Below, in pieces: positions 18,517-26,155 of a DNA stretch of 64,000 nucleotides. Positions within the stretch are counted from its first letter, which is position 1. Each line of letters begins with the position of its first letter. The translations under genes were made by a program, and so were the position numbers. Below the pieces are notes generated by a model. The model worked only from the letters and a program-made list of their open reading frames with translations. It ran no database searches and had not been told where the DNA came from. Origin of the DNA: an uncultured Desulfobacteraceae bacterium (GTDB lineage: Bacteria > Desulfobacterota > Desulfobacteria > Desulfobacterales > UBA5852); assembly GCA_913060875.1 (NCBI GenBank), contig CAJXSL010000003.1, forward strand, positions 21,045 through 85,044. Direction: 5' to 3'.

Positions 18517-19815
18517 TTGAGTACTTTCGATTCATTTGACCTTCACCCCCGTGTGGTCGCCGGCATCAAGGCCGCTGGCTACACCACCCCCACCCCCATC
18601 CAGACCGAGGCCATCCCCACGGTCATGGAAGGCCGGGACGTCATGGGCCTGGCCCAGACCGGCACCGGCAAGACCGCAGCTTTCGTGCTGCCGATTTTAA
18701 ACCGCCTGATAGGCGGCCCGCGCGGTACCCTGCGGGCCCTGATCGTGGCCCCCACGCGCGAACTGGCTGAGCAGATCCACGAGGCCATCCGCCTCCTGGG
18801 ACGCAAGACCGGGCTTAAAAGCGCCACGGCCTATGGCGGGGTCAGCATCAATCCCCAGATCAACCGCTTCCGGCAGGGCATCGACATCCTGGTGGCCTGC
18901 CCCGGCCGCCTGCTGGACCATATGGAACGGAAAACCGTACGCCTTAAAAAGCTCGAAGTGCTGGTGCTGGACGAGGCCGACCAGATGTTCGACATGGGAT
19001 TTTTCCCGGACATCCGGCGCATCGTCGCCCAGGTGCCCCGTGAGCGCCAGACCCTGCTCTTTTCCGCCACCATGCCCCCTGAAATCCGACGGCTGACCAA
19101 AGAGGTCCTCACCCGACCGGTGACCGTCCAGGTGGGGCGCACCGCTCCGGCGGAGACCGTCAACCACGCCCTCTATCCGGTGGCCCAACACCTCAAGACC
19201 GCCATGCTGATGAACCTCCTGCACGGCACGGACGCAAAATCGGTGCTGATCTTTACCCGCACCAAGCACCGCGCCAAACAGCTTGGCGTCAAACTGGGCA
19301 AGGCCGGCTACCGCTCCGCTTCACTACAGGGCAATTTGTCCCAGAACCGGCGCAAGGCCGCCATGGACGGCTTCCGGGACGGCACCTTCCAGATCCTGGT
19401 GGCCACCGACATCGCCGCCCGGGGCATCGACGTGACCCGGGTCTCCCATGTGATCAACTACGACATCCCGGACACGCCCGAGGCCTATATCCACCGCATC
19501 GGCCGGACCGGGCGGGCCACCCGCACCGGGGACGCCTTCACCCTGGCCACCCAGGAAGATAAAGGCATGGTGCGCAGCATCGAACGCCTCCTGGGAAGCC
19601 CCCTGGAGCGCCGCCACCTGGATGATTTCGACTACCAGGCCCCGGCGCCTAAACGGAATAAAGAATTCGCCCGTCCCCCGCGCCCGGCCAGCCGCAACCG
19701 CCGCCCCGCCGGGGCCGCTAAAAGTCGCAAACCCTGGCCCCAGCGCAAGCCATCCGCGACGAGCACAGCGAACCGCCGTTCGCACGCACGCCGCCGACCG
19801 GCCGTAGCGGCCTGA
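18517..19815 (+). CDS. DEAD-box ATP-dependent RNA helicase (RhlE-like)
   Basis: 432 residues from a TTG start at 18517 with AAAGGA 8 bases upstream; no ATG fits. Motifs in order: Q motif (F-x-x-F-D-L-H ... T-P-T-P-I-Q), A-Q-T-G-T-G-K-T (I), P-T-R-E-L-A (Ia), D-E-A-D (II), S-A-T (III), and in the second RecA domain A-T-D-I-A-A-R-G-I-D and H-R-I-G-R-T-G-R (V, VI). The C-terminus is a short Arg/Pro/Lys-rich tail typical of RhlE-type helicases that remodel rRNA or mRNA structure. The leader has a promoter and attenuator-like hairpins, consistent with cold or stress control. It is monocistronic and ends at a clean terminator. Confidence 0.93.
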   Translation: MSTFDSFDLHPRVVAGIKAAGYTTPTPIQTEAIPTVMEGRDVMGLAQTGTGKTAAFVLPILNRLIGGPRGTLRALIVAPTRELAEQIHEAIRLLGRKTGLKSATAYGGVSINPQINRFRQGIDILVACPGRLLDHMERKTVRLKKLEVLVLDEADQMFDMGFFPDIRRIVAQVPRERQTLLFSATMPPEIRRLTKEVLTRPVTVQVGRTAPAETVNHALYPVAQHLKTAMLMNLLHGTDAKSVLIFTRTKHRAKQLGVKLGKAGYRSASLQGNLSQNRRKAAMDGFRDGTFQILVATDIAARGIDVTRVSHVINYDIPDTPEAYIHRIGRTGRATRTGDAFTLATQEDKGMVRSIERLLGSPLERRHLDDFDYQAPAPKRNKEFARPPRPASRNRRPAGAAKSRKPWPQRKPSATSTANRRSHARRRPAVAA

Positions 19816-19844
19816 CAGATCCTTTTGCCATAGTACGAACAGAC

Positions 19845-19873
19845 AAAGGGCGGTCTTCGGACCGCCCTTTTCA
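19845..19873 (+). terminator. Intrinsic terminator of the helicase gene
   Basis: AAAGGGCGGTC-TTCG-GACCGCCCTTT: a perfect 11-base stem with a stable TTCG tetraloop, 30 bases after the helicase stop. Confidence 0.9.
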
Positions 19874-19961
19874 TGTTTCGAGGGGAGCTTTTGTACGCTT
19901 TTGAAAGGTTTGGGGATTTCTTCTCTTTGACGCGCGGGGACATGAAAGTTTCTAAGTTTCT

Positions 19962-20333
19962 CTATTTGGGAAAGTATTTTACACCGTCGATGTCTTGAAA
20001 ATCGGCGTCCTGCGTCCAGATGGTACACCCATATGCTTGCGCCGTTGCCAAAATGATGCTGTCGGCCATGGGCAGATCGTGGCGCAGGCTCAGCTTCGAA
20101 GCTTCCATCGCCAGTTTAGCGGTAAGGTCGACGATCCGCCCTTTTTGCATCGCGGCAACCGCCTGGAGGGCACTATTTTCGGAAGACTCCCTGAGAACGA
20201 CCTTGAAAACCTCGTAAATGGTTATGGCGGGAACGACTAGAGACGGCGGATCATTCAGGGGCGGCAGGTAACAGTTTGCATTGGGTCCGTCGGAAAAATA
20301 TTCCAACCAGCCGGAAGAATCGATGATATTCAT
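19962..20333 (-). CDS. vapC: PIN-domain toxin, VapC type
   Basis: 123 residues starting M-N-I-I-D-S-S-G-W-L-E-Y-F. The conserved PIN acidic residues are visible: D5, the E of I-Y-E-V-F-K, and the late M-A-D-S-I-I-L-A-T-A and W-T-Q-D-A-D-F motifs, which form a Mg-dependent ribonuclease centre. VapC toxins usually cut tRNA or rRNA when freed from their antitoxin. The start overlaps the stop of the upstream AbrB-type antitoxin by 4 bases, the classic toxin-antitoxin operon arrangement. Confidence 0.9.
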   Translation of the reverse strand: MNIIDSSGWLEYFSDGPNANCYLPPLNDPPSLVVPAITIYEVFKVVLRESSENSALQAVAAMQKGRIVDLTAKLAMEASKLSLRHDLPMADSIILATAQAYGCTIWTQDADFQDIDGVKYFPK

Positions 20334-20536
20334 AGCCGGTCTTTCTCGCGCTCCAAGCGCGTGTCGATACCTTTGAGAAATCCTCTGAGTTCAGCAATAT
20401 CCCGATCCGGTATCAGCTCGATGCGTCCATCATACGCCATCACGCGCATTTTCTGCCCGGGCCGAAGTTTCAATGCTTCCCGGATATTTTTCGGTATAAC
20501 CACTTGATATTTTGGAGAAACGATAACTGTTTGCAT
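20330..20536 (-). CDS. vapB: AbrB/SpoVT-type antitoxin
   Basis: 68 residues from the ATG at 20536 with GGAGG 6 bases upstream. The N-terminus (V-S-P-K-Y-Q-V-V-I-P-K-N-I-R-E-A-L-K-L) is the swapped-hairpin AbrB fold that binds DNA and autoregulates the operon. The C-terminal 25 residues (charged, E/R/L-rich) would wrap the PIN toxin. It is upstream of and translationally coupled to vapC. Confidence 0.9.
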   Translation of the reverse strand: MQTVIVSPKYQVVIPKNIREALKLRPGQKMRVMAYDGRIELIPDRDIAELRGFLKGIDTRLEREKDRL

Positions 20537-20677
20537 ACGACACCTCCATCGATAGATCTTTGGTATTACAATAACACGATCGATAAAGATGTCAATTTCC
20601 TGCTGTCAATGCGCGAATTATCCGGGCGGTTATTGGCGTTCTACGGTAAGGACTTTCTGGCAAGGGAGGCTGCTCAG

Positions 20678-20704
20678 CCCGAATATTTCATGAGGTGTTC
20701 GGGT
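20678..20704. repeat. Palindromic CCCGAATATTTCATGAGGTGTTCGGG repeat
   Basis: CCCGAA and TTCGGG ends with a central TTTCATGAGG; a diverged member of the family at 9270-9309. Confidence 0.55.
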
Positions 20705-20808
20705 TTACATATTCCATCGCCAGAAAGGGTATTAACGACGGATCGTCATCAGACTGCTTTTTTTGTGCGGAAAGAAGCGAGGAAAAAGGCGCTGCGTCGG
20801 TGCAGCTC

Positions 20809-21111
20809 TCACCGACGCTTCCGAAACCCCGCCATCACCCAAACCACCCCCCACCCGACTATCACCGGGGCGGCACCCAGGCCGACGAAAAGGTTCTGGT
20901 TGCCCACCCAGGGCTGCAGCCACAGGGCCGTGGCCGCCAGCCAGACCACCGAGGCCAGGATGGCCAGGCGCCAGCGGCCGGACAGTTTCTTCAGAAGGGG
21001 TTGCGGCGGGGCCTTGCGCACGGCCGGGGCGGACCGGGACACCATGCGGGGGAGAAAAAACAGCACGACGATGATCAGCAAAATCAGCAGTATTTCGGTC
21101 AGTCCCGACAA
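20809..21111 (-). CDS. Small membrane protein of unknown function
   Basis: 100 residues from a TTG start at 21111 (GGAGGG 5 bases upstream). A strong N-terminal membrane helix (residues 5-20: T-E-I-L-L-I-L-L-I-I-V-V-L-F-F-L) is followed by a basic linker, then two more hydrophobic stretches (about 50-65 and 75-95) and a basic end (F-R-K-R-R). No family recognised. It lies between vapBC and prmA and is probably transcribed on its own. Confidence 0.65.
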   Translation of the reverse strand: MSGLTEILLILLIIVVLFFLPRMVSRSAPAVRKAPPQPLLKKLSGRWRLAILASVVWLAATALWLQPWVGNQNLFVGLGAAPVIVGWGVVWVMAGFRKRR

Positions 21112-21263
21112 TCGGCCCTCCCTATGAACAGGATTGGATGCGCCACAGTTGATCGAAGGGAATTTAGCCCAGGGGTTCTAAATTCTCAACCCCCGAATCC
21201 TCTTATCCAATTGAGATTCCTCCCGCAGATTGGTTGGCCTCAAGTGCCTTCCTAAAATTGGTC

Positions 21264-21300
21264 TTACCCTTGACCCCTTGAATCCTTGACCCCTCGCCCC
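21264..21300. repeat. Solo CTTGACCCCTTGAATCCTTGACCCC repeat
   Basis: The reverse complement of the end-repeat that flanks the four-helix-bundle remnant at 11068-11288. No protein remnant is visible beside this copy. Confidence 0.5.
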
Positions 21301-21334
21301 CTCGAGGCCCCACCAGCGCTATGGAAGACGCTCT

Positions 21335-22255
21335 TTATTTAAATACCAACGCCACCCACTCCTCACGCTCCAGCGCCTCCACCAGATCCAATCCACATTT
21401 CCGGGCTTCGGCCGTCACGTCCTCCTGCTGGCTCTGGAGAATGCCCGAGCAGATAAAGCGGCCGCCCGGGGCCAGGAGCCCGGGTATATCCGGCAGCAGA
21501 CCGATAATCACCTCCGCCAGAATATTGGCCACCACGAGATCGTAGCGCGAGGTCACGCTGGCCACCCGATCCCCGGCCCAGACCCGGCTGGCATCGGCCG
21601 GCAAGTTGTTGAGCGCCAGATTCCGGCGGGCGACCTCCACCGCCACCGGGTCGTTGTCGATGCCGTGCACCGCGGCGGCCCCCAGCAGCGAAGCCGCCAC
21701 CATGAGAATGCCCGACCCCGTGCCCACATCCAGCAGGCGTTCTCCCGCCTGCAGGTGCTTTTCCATAAGCTGAATGCACAACGCCGTGGTGGGGTGGGTG
21801 CCGGTCCCGAAGGCCATGCCCGGATCGATTTCGAGCACTTTTTCATCGCCGGCCGGCTGATAGTCCCGCCAGGTGGGTTTGACCACGATGGTCGCAGACA
21901 CTTTATCCGGCCAGAAAAAGGCTTTCCAGGACTCGGCCCAATCCTCCTCGTTGAGGGAACGGTAAAAAATACGATGGCGCATGCTTATCTGCCGGCTCAG
22001 CGCCTTCAATTCTTTCTCAAACCCCTGCCGCTGCGCCTGGTCGAAGGTCGCGGCCGGGAAATACCCGCCCACGGCGTTGACCGTCGGCCGCACCTCATCT
22101 TCGATGATCACGTCGTCCCCGATCGGTGCCTCCATGGTGGGATCGTCCACCACCACGCCCTTGACCCCGAAGCGGTAGAACACGTCGGCAATCAGTTCTT
22201 CGGCGGCCACCGAGGTGGGGGCATCGAAATCGACCTTGGCTTCGATCCATTCCAT
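21335..22255 (-). CDS. prmA: Ribosomal protein L11 methyltransferase
   Basis: 306 residues from the ATG at 22255 (AGGAGCG upstream). SAM motif I is D-V-G-T-G-S-G-I-L (about 176-184), followed by A-A-A-V-H-G-I-D-N-D-P-V-A-V-E (motif II). The N-terminus has the PrmA start M-E-W-I-E-A-K-V-D-F and a central F-x-P-D-K linker; F-G-T-G-T-H-P-T-T is the classic PrmA motif V-like signature. It trimethylates L11 in the cytoplasm. A few residues longer than E. coli PrmA (293). Confidence 0.93.
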   Translation of the reverse strand: MEWIEAKVDFDAPTSVAAEELIADVFYRFGVKGVVVDDPTMEAPIGDDVIIEDEVRPTVNAVGGYFPAATFDQAQRQGFEKELKALSRQISMRHRIFYRSLNEEDWAESWKAFFWPDKVSATIVVKPTWRDYQPAGDEKVLEIDPGMAFGTGTHPTTALCIQLMEKHLQAGERLLDVGTGSGILMVAASLLGAAAVHGIDNDPVAVEVARRNLALNNLPADASRVWAGDRVASVTSRYDLVVANILAEVIIGLLPDIPGLLAPGGRFICSGILQSQQEDVTAEARKCGLDLVEALEREEWVALVFK

Positions 22256-22287
22256 AGGTGCGCTCCTGTGAGTGATCTGCCACAGGC

Positions 22288-22339
22288 GGCATCTTGCGCC
22301 CCCTGGCGGCGTTCTTGCTCGTTTTCAATCCTCGAAATA
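22288..22339 (-). repeat. Interspersed repeat copy (GGATTGAAAACGAGC... type)
   Basis: The reverse complement reads ATTTCGAGGATTGAAAACGAGCAAGAACGCCGCC, nearly identical to 60497-60530 on the plus strand. It lies in the prmA promoter region. Confidence 0.65.
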
Positions 22340-22463
22340 GTGCACTATTCCTCCGGTTGAAAAATCGCTCGGGCCTTGCCAGGGAACGCAATCTACCGTC
22401 TGTTGCAGATCACCGTTCTGTTATGAAGCATCGTCGTAATCGCCTTTTTCTGTAACTACGCAC

Positions 22464-22609
22464 AGTATTCGTCCAAAAAGGGTAGATTTTGGTTTCGGCC
22501 AAGGCCGCAGTTCTTTGGAAACCACAGGCGTAGATAAACTACGTCGAGGATTTCCAAAGAGCGAGAACGCCGGCCGGGGCCGCAAGGTACGCTTTCTGGA
22601 CGGATACTA
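22464..22609. repeat. About 145-bp inverted-repeat element of the same repeat family
   Basis: The outer ends AGTATTCGTCCA.. and ..TGGACGGATACT are complementary. An inner perfect 10-base pair is TCTTTGGAAA (22512-22521) and TTTCCAAAGA (22551-22560). The right half (GAGGATTTCCAAAGAGCGAGAACGCCGG...) is the same word family as 22288-22339 and 60497-60550. It ends against the stop of the radical SAM gene at 22607. Confidence 0.6.
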
Positions 22610-23926
22610 TTTCAAGGCTGGGTTAAAGTACCCAAACTTCAATTCCGGAAATCGCCGGTGGATCTTGCGCAGCAGCGCCGACACGCCCATGGGTTCGCCA
22701 TGTTCCGCCGCGGCCTTCATCGCCGCGTAATACCGCAGGGGGTCGTAGTTCAGGTTGCGCCACTGGATCAGGTGGATGGGGCGTTCGGTCAGAAAGGCCG
22801 CCAGAGCCGCGTACTCTTCCGGCGTGTCCGTAAAGCCCGGCAGGTTGAGATAGTTCAGGGCTACGTGCCCGCCGCGGGCCAGGGCCTGGTCCACACTTGC
22901 CATCACGTCGCTGAACCGGTAGCCATGGGGGCGAAAATAGCCCAAGTAGCAGGCCTCTTGCAAACTGTTGATGCTTACCCGCATGCTGTCAAGGCCGGCG
23001 TCGAAAAGAGCCGCCACCGTGTCCGGCAGGCTGGCGTTGGAGTTCAGATTGATGGTGCCCCGATCGGTTTGCCGTCGGATCCGGCGGATGGCCGGCTCGA
23101 TGGATGCGGCCGCCAGCAGGGGATCGCCCTCGCAGCCCTGGCCGAAGCTGACCACGCCGTCCGGCACCCGCTCGAAATGGGCCAGGGCCACTTCGGCAAT
23201 TTCTTCCGGGCTCGGCATGAAATCGATGCGGTCCTGGCTGCAGGGGACGGGCGAATCCTTTTGCAGGGACAGGCACCCCAGGCAGCGGGCATTGCACCGG
23301 GGGGAGCTGGGCAGGGGCGCTTCGCAGCGACCGATAAAAAAATTCTTGGCCGCCGGGCAGCCATACTCCAGGGCGCATTTCTCCAGGTGCTTGCGCAGGC
23401 GGTTGCCGGCCATCGTCTTCTGGAAATGCCGGACCCCGCCCCGGACCTTTTCCAGGGGCATCAGCCGCAGATCCTGGCGCCGCTCCTTGTCCACCTGCTG
23501 CACGGCCGTGAAAAACGCGCCGTCGTGCCAGCCCACCGCCCCGTAGGAAAACAGGGGCAGGCAATTCGCGTCCGGCGTTTCTTCGTAGGCGCACAGTTGC
23601 GTGATGATGTACCCCGGCGAGTTGAAGGCCGCCACGGGAAACACCGGCTCGCCCGGGGCAAACGGATTTTCCTCCACGATCACCAGCGCATCGCTCTCCA
23701 GGTCGTACACCACAGGCCGCCGGTCCGGCAGGAACATGAACTCACTGCCGTGGGGCATCTTCCGGGTGGTGCGGGTGGTGAGGGGCGCCAGCAGGGGGCC
23801 GTCCATGCCCACGGCGGCAAAGCCCTCCAGGTCGATGATCTCCCCCTTGGCATTGGCCACCAGGGCGGTCAGTATTTTCTCCGGTGATCGCGAAGACCGG
23901 GAATGATGGTTGCGGCGTCTGGTCAT
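22607..23926 (-). CDS. Radical SAM protein with N-terminal extension
   Basis: 439 residues. The CX3CX2C radical SAM cluster motif is C211-N-A-R-C215-L-G-C218, after an unusual 200-residue N-terminal region that contains extra cysteines (C184, C190, C201). Those may bind a second cluster. Later signatures of the SAM TIM barrel are F-G-Q-G-C-E-G-D-P and I-N-L-N-S-N-A-S. No SPASM tail is seen. The substrate is unknown. It is a single-gene unit and shows no signal peptide. The family resembles stand-alone delta-proteobacterial radical SAM proteins. Confidence 0.8.
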   Translation of the reverse strand: MTRRRNHHSRSSRSPEKILTALVANAKGEIIDLEGFAAVGMDGPLLAPLTTRTTRKMPHGSEFMFLPDRRPVVYDLESDALVIVEENPFAPGEPVFPVAAFNSPGYIITQLCAYEETPDANCLPLFSYGAVGWHDGAFFTAVQQVDKERRQDLRLMPLEKVRGGVRHFQKTMAGNRLRKHLEKCALEYGCPAAKNFFIGRCEAPLPSSPRCNARCLGCLSLQKDSPVPCSQDRIDFMPSPEEIAEVALAHFERVPDGVVSFGQGCEGDPLLAAASIEPAIRRIRRQTDRGTINLNSNASLPDTVAALFDAGLDSMRVSINSLQEACYLGYFRPHGYRFSDVMASVDQALARGGHVALNYLNLPGFTDTPEEYAALAAFLTERPIHLIQWRNLNYDPLRYYAAMKAAAEHGEPMGVSALLRKIHRRFPELKFGYFNPALK

Positions 23927-24151
23927 GAATAAAGCGGCTTTCGAAAAAAGTTACCAAGCATGGGCCTGTGTGTAGGTATTGGAAACTTAACGCAATCTCA
24001 AGGTAAATCTTAGACGGTTTTGTAAAAAGCCCGAGCCACCAGAAGCGGATAAATATCGGGGTTACGCTTCTTCGTCCCCACGTCTGCAGCATTCCTCGTC
24101 ATTCCGGCACAAGCGCATGCGTCAAACGACGATAAAATAATCCCTTTTTGT

Positions 24152-24234
24152 CTGTCATGCCGGACACGATCCGGCATCTCGTGTATCACACGGTATGAAA
24201 TGAAAGAGATTCCGGATCAAGCCCGGAATGACAG
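24152..24234. repeat. Inverted CTGTCATTCCGGACTTGATCCGGAATCTC-type repeat
   Basis: Left arm 24152-24180 and right arm 24206-24234 match in reverse complement over 29 bases with about four mismatches, around a 25-base loop. CTGTCATTCCGG...GATCCGG words form a widespread proteobacterial interspersed repeat. The remaining gap (23927-24151) holds no gene. Confidence 0.65.
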
Positions 24235-24292
24235 ATTAAAAACTTTTCACGTGACCATCAATCTTAGCCCAATGACGCTTTTAGATTCGGGA

Positions 24293-25828
24293 TCAGAGCC
24301 TCATCCGGAAAAAGGCCGCATGGTTGGAGGTAAAAAACGGGGGATCATTTTGCAGGATGGTGCGGATGGGCGCCGGTTTCTTGAACTCCCCGGACAGGAA
24401 ACGCCGCACCTGATCCCGCTGCCAGCCTTGCGGGTGCGCGAACTCCCGGTAAAGGGAGAGGTCGCCGTCGTAAAAGGGCACGGTCGGGAGGGCGGCGGCC
24501 TCCTCACTGTAGGCCGGCAGGTTGAAGACGGCCAGGTTGAGAAAATCGATGGCGTGGGCGTGGGCCAGGGTGAAGTCCAGGGTCCGGCGGGCGCGCGCCA
24601 AATCTTCGGCCGGCGTGCCGAAAAGCAGATACACATAGGTGGCGATGCCGGCGGTTTTGAGATTGTTCAGCACCGCGGACACGGTGGCGATGTCCACCCC
24701 TTTGGAGAGGGCATCCAAAACGTCCTGGTCGCCGGACTCCACCCCCAGCTTGAGCATGACACAGCCCGCGGCCCTGAGACCGGCGGCAAAATCCGGATCG
24801 GCCAGATGCGGGGTGACCCGCACGAATCCATACCAGGGCGCGCCGGGCGGATTGTCGATCAGGTGCGCCAGCAGGCGGGGCGACAGGGCATTGTCCAAAA
24901 AATGGATGAGGGGCCGCGATGCCCCGGCCAGAACCGCCAGGTCGTCGGCAACAGCGGCGGGTGCCATGGGTCGGTAGTCACTTTTTTCGGCTTTTTCAGG
25001 GCAGAAGGCGCACTTGCGCCAGTAGCAGCCCCGGGAGGTGCTGTAGGGCAGCACCGGCCGCGGCGCCAGGTAACGCGCCCGGTCGAAGGCGGCATAATCG
25101 TAGGACGGACCGGTATCGGTTCCCGGCGGATGGCCGCCGGCCATGGTTAGCAGCGCCGCTTCCCCCGGCCCGGCAACCAGGTCGTCCACCAGGCCCTGGA
25201 ACGGATTGCCCACGCCGGGAATGTGCATCCACGAAGTCACCAAACCGCCGCCGCACACGATGCGGGTGGCGGGAAAACGGGAGCGAATGAATCCGATCAT
25301 GGCAAAGGCGCACAGGGCCTGGCTCATGAAATTGATGGAAAAACCTACGATGGCCGGCTCCCGGTCCCGGAACAACGCTGTCAATTTATTGGAAAAGGAG
25401 GGGAAGAACGGATTGGCCTCAAACGTTTCGGCCGCCCGCAGCAGGTCCCGGCTGCGCACGGGCGAAAGATCCTTCGACCCGTAATTGGCCAGAGAAATCG
25501 CGACCCCGGCGGGCTGTCCCGCCAGCTGAAGGGCCCGGTTGACATCCATGACGGCCCGCTTGTAGCGATCCGCCTGACGATACAGGTCCGGGGACCGCAG
25601 GGCCGCCAGGTGGTCTTCCCGGTGGATCAACGCCCGGTGTGACCAGGTGTCTTCCGCTTCCAGGGGGAGCTGCAGCAGCGCCAGAAGGCCATCCTGACTG
25701 GCATCGTAGACCCGGCAGTCCACGCCCCCGGCGCGCAGCACCCGGGCCAGACGGGCCACGCCGGCCGGCGGCTCGCAGGGCTTGGCCACGGGGGGATAGA
25801 TGAGCAGGATTGAGGGGTTGTTCGCCAT
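24293..25828 (-). CDS. B12-binding-type radical SAM protein, putative peptide maturase
   Basis: 511 residues. The N-terminal half resembles a B12-binding Rossmann fold: I-L-L-I-Y-P-P at the start, V-G-F-S-I-N-F and R-I-V-C-G-G-G in the middle. The cluster motif is C268-Y-W-R-K-C273-A-F-C276, the GCYWxKCxFC form seen in several RiPP-associated B12-radical SAM enzymes. A SAM-barrel motif (M-L-K-L-G-V-E-S-G-D-Q-D-V-L) follows. Such enzymes methylate or otherwise modify peptides or small molecules with cobalamin and SAM. It is divergent from a second B12-radical SAM gene at 26156, with repeat debris between. Confidence 0.8.
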   Translation of the reverse strand: MANNPSILLIYPPVAKPCEPPAGVARLARVLRAGGVDCRVYDASQDGLLALLQLPLEAEDTWSHRALIHREDHLAALRSPDLYRQADRYKRAVMDVNRALQLAGQPAGVAISLANYGSKDLSPVRSRDLLRAAETFEANPFFPSFSNKLTALFRDREPAIVGFSINFMSQALCAFAMIGFIRSRFPATRIVCGGGLVTSWMHIPGVGNPFQGLVDDLVAGPGEAALLTMAGGHPPGTDTGPSYDYAAFDRARYLAPRPVLPYSTSRGCYWRKCAFCPEKAEKSDYRPMAPAAVADDLAVLAGASRPLIHFLDNALSPRLLAHLIDNPPGAPWYGFVRVTPHLADPDFAAGLRAAGCVMLKLGVESGDQDVLDALSKGVDIATVSAVLNNLKTAGIATYVYLLFGTPAEDLARARRTLDFTLAHAHAIDFLNLAVFNLPAYSEEAAALPTVPFYDGDLSLYREFAHPQGWQRDQVRRFLSGEFKKPAPIRTILQNDPPFFTSNHAAFFRMRL

Positions 25829-25837
25829 ATGTCCTTA

Positions 25838-25860
25838 ACCCGGATATTTCATGAAATACC
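25838..25860. repeat. Palindromic ACCCGGATATTTCATGAAATACC repeat
   Basis: GGATATTTCATGAAATACC is a near-perfect palindrome and the cleanest copy of the CCCGGATATTTC family. It sits 10 bases upstream of the radical SAM start at 25828. Confidence 0.6.
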
Positions 25861-25939
25861 TATATTAACATGCTGCCATTCCCTATCATTGCGCAACAAC
25901 GACGGGTGGTTGAGTTCGATGCCCGGATCGTATAAAACC

Positions 25940-26040
25940 GAATCAGCCCGATACCGCCGCCGCACACCTTGTGCCCCGGAAACACGGCGTTGTCAACGAC
26001 GCACCTGATCGGCCGGCCGAACCGGCCCCGAATATCGTGC
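25940..26040 (-). pseudogene. Possible remnant of a B12-radical SAM gene
   Basis: Reading leftwards, a frame gives V-F-P-G-H-K-V-C-G-G-G-I-G-L-I-R-F, close to F-P-A-T-R-I-V-C-G-G-G-L in the neighbouring gene at 24293-25828. No start or domain continuation is present. A short duplicated fragment is likely, but chance is possible. Confidence 0.3.
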
Positions 26041-26155
26041 AATCGAACGAATCTATCGGTTCCACACGATCGGCTTCGCGCTTCAATGCTTCCATGGTCT
26101 AAAGGGTTTCCATGCACAACCAACCAATGACGTAAAAAAGAAAAGGGCAGCCGGC

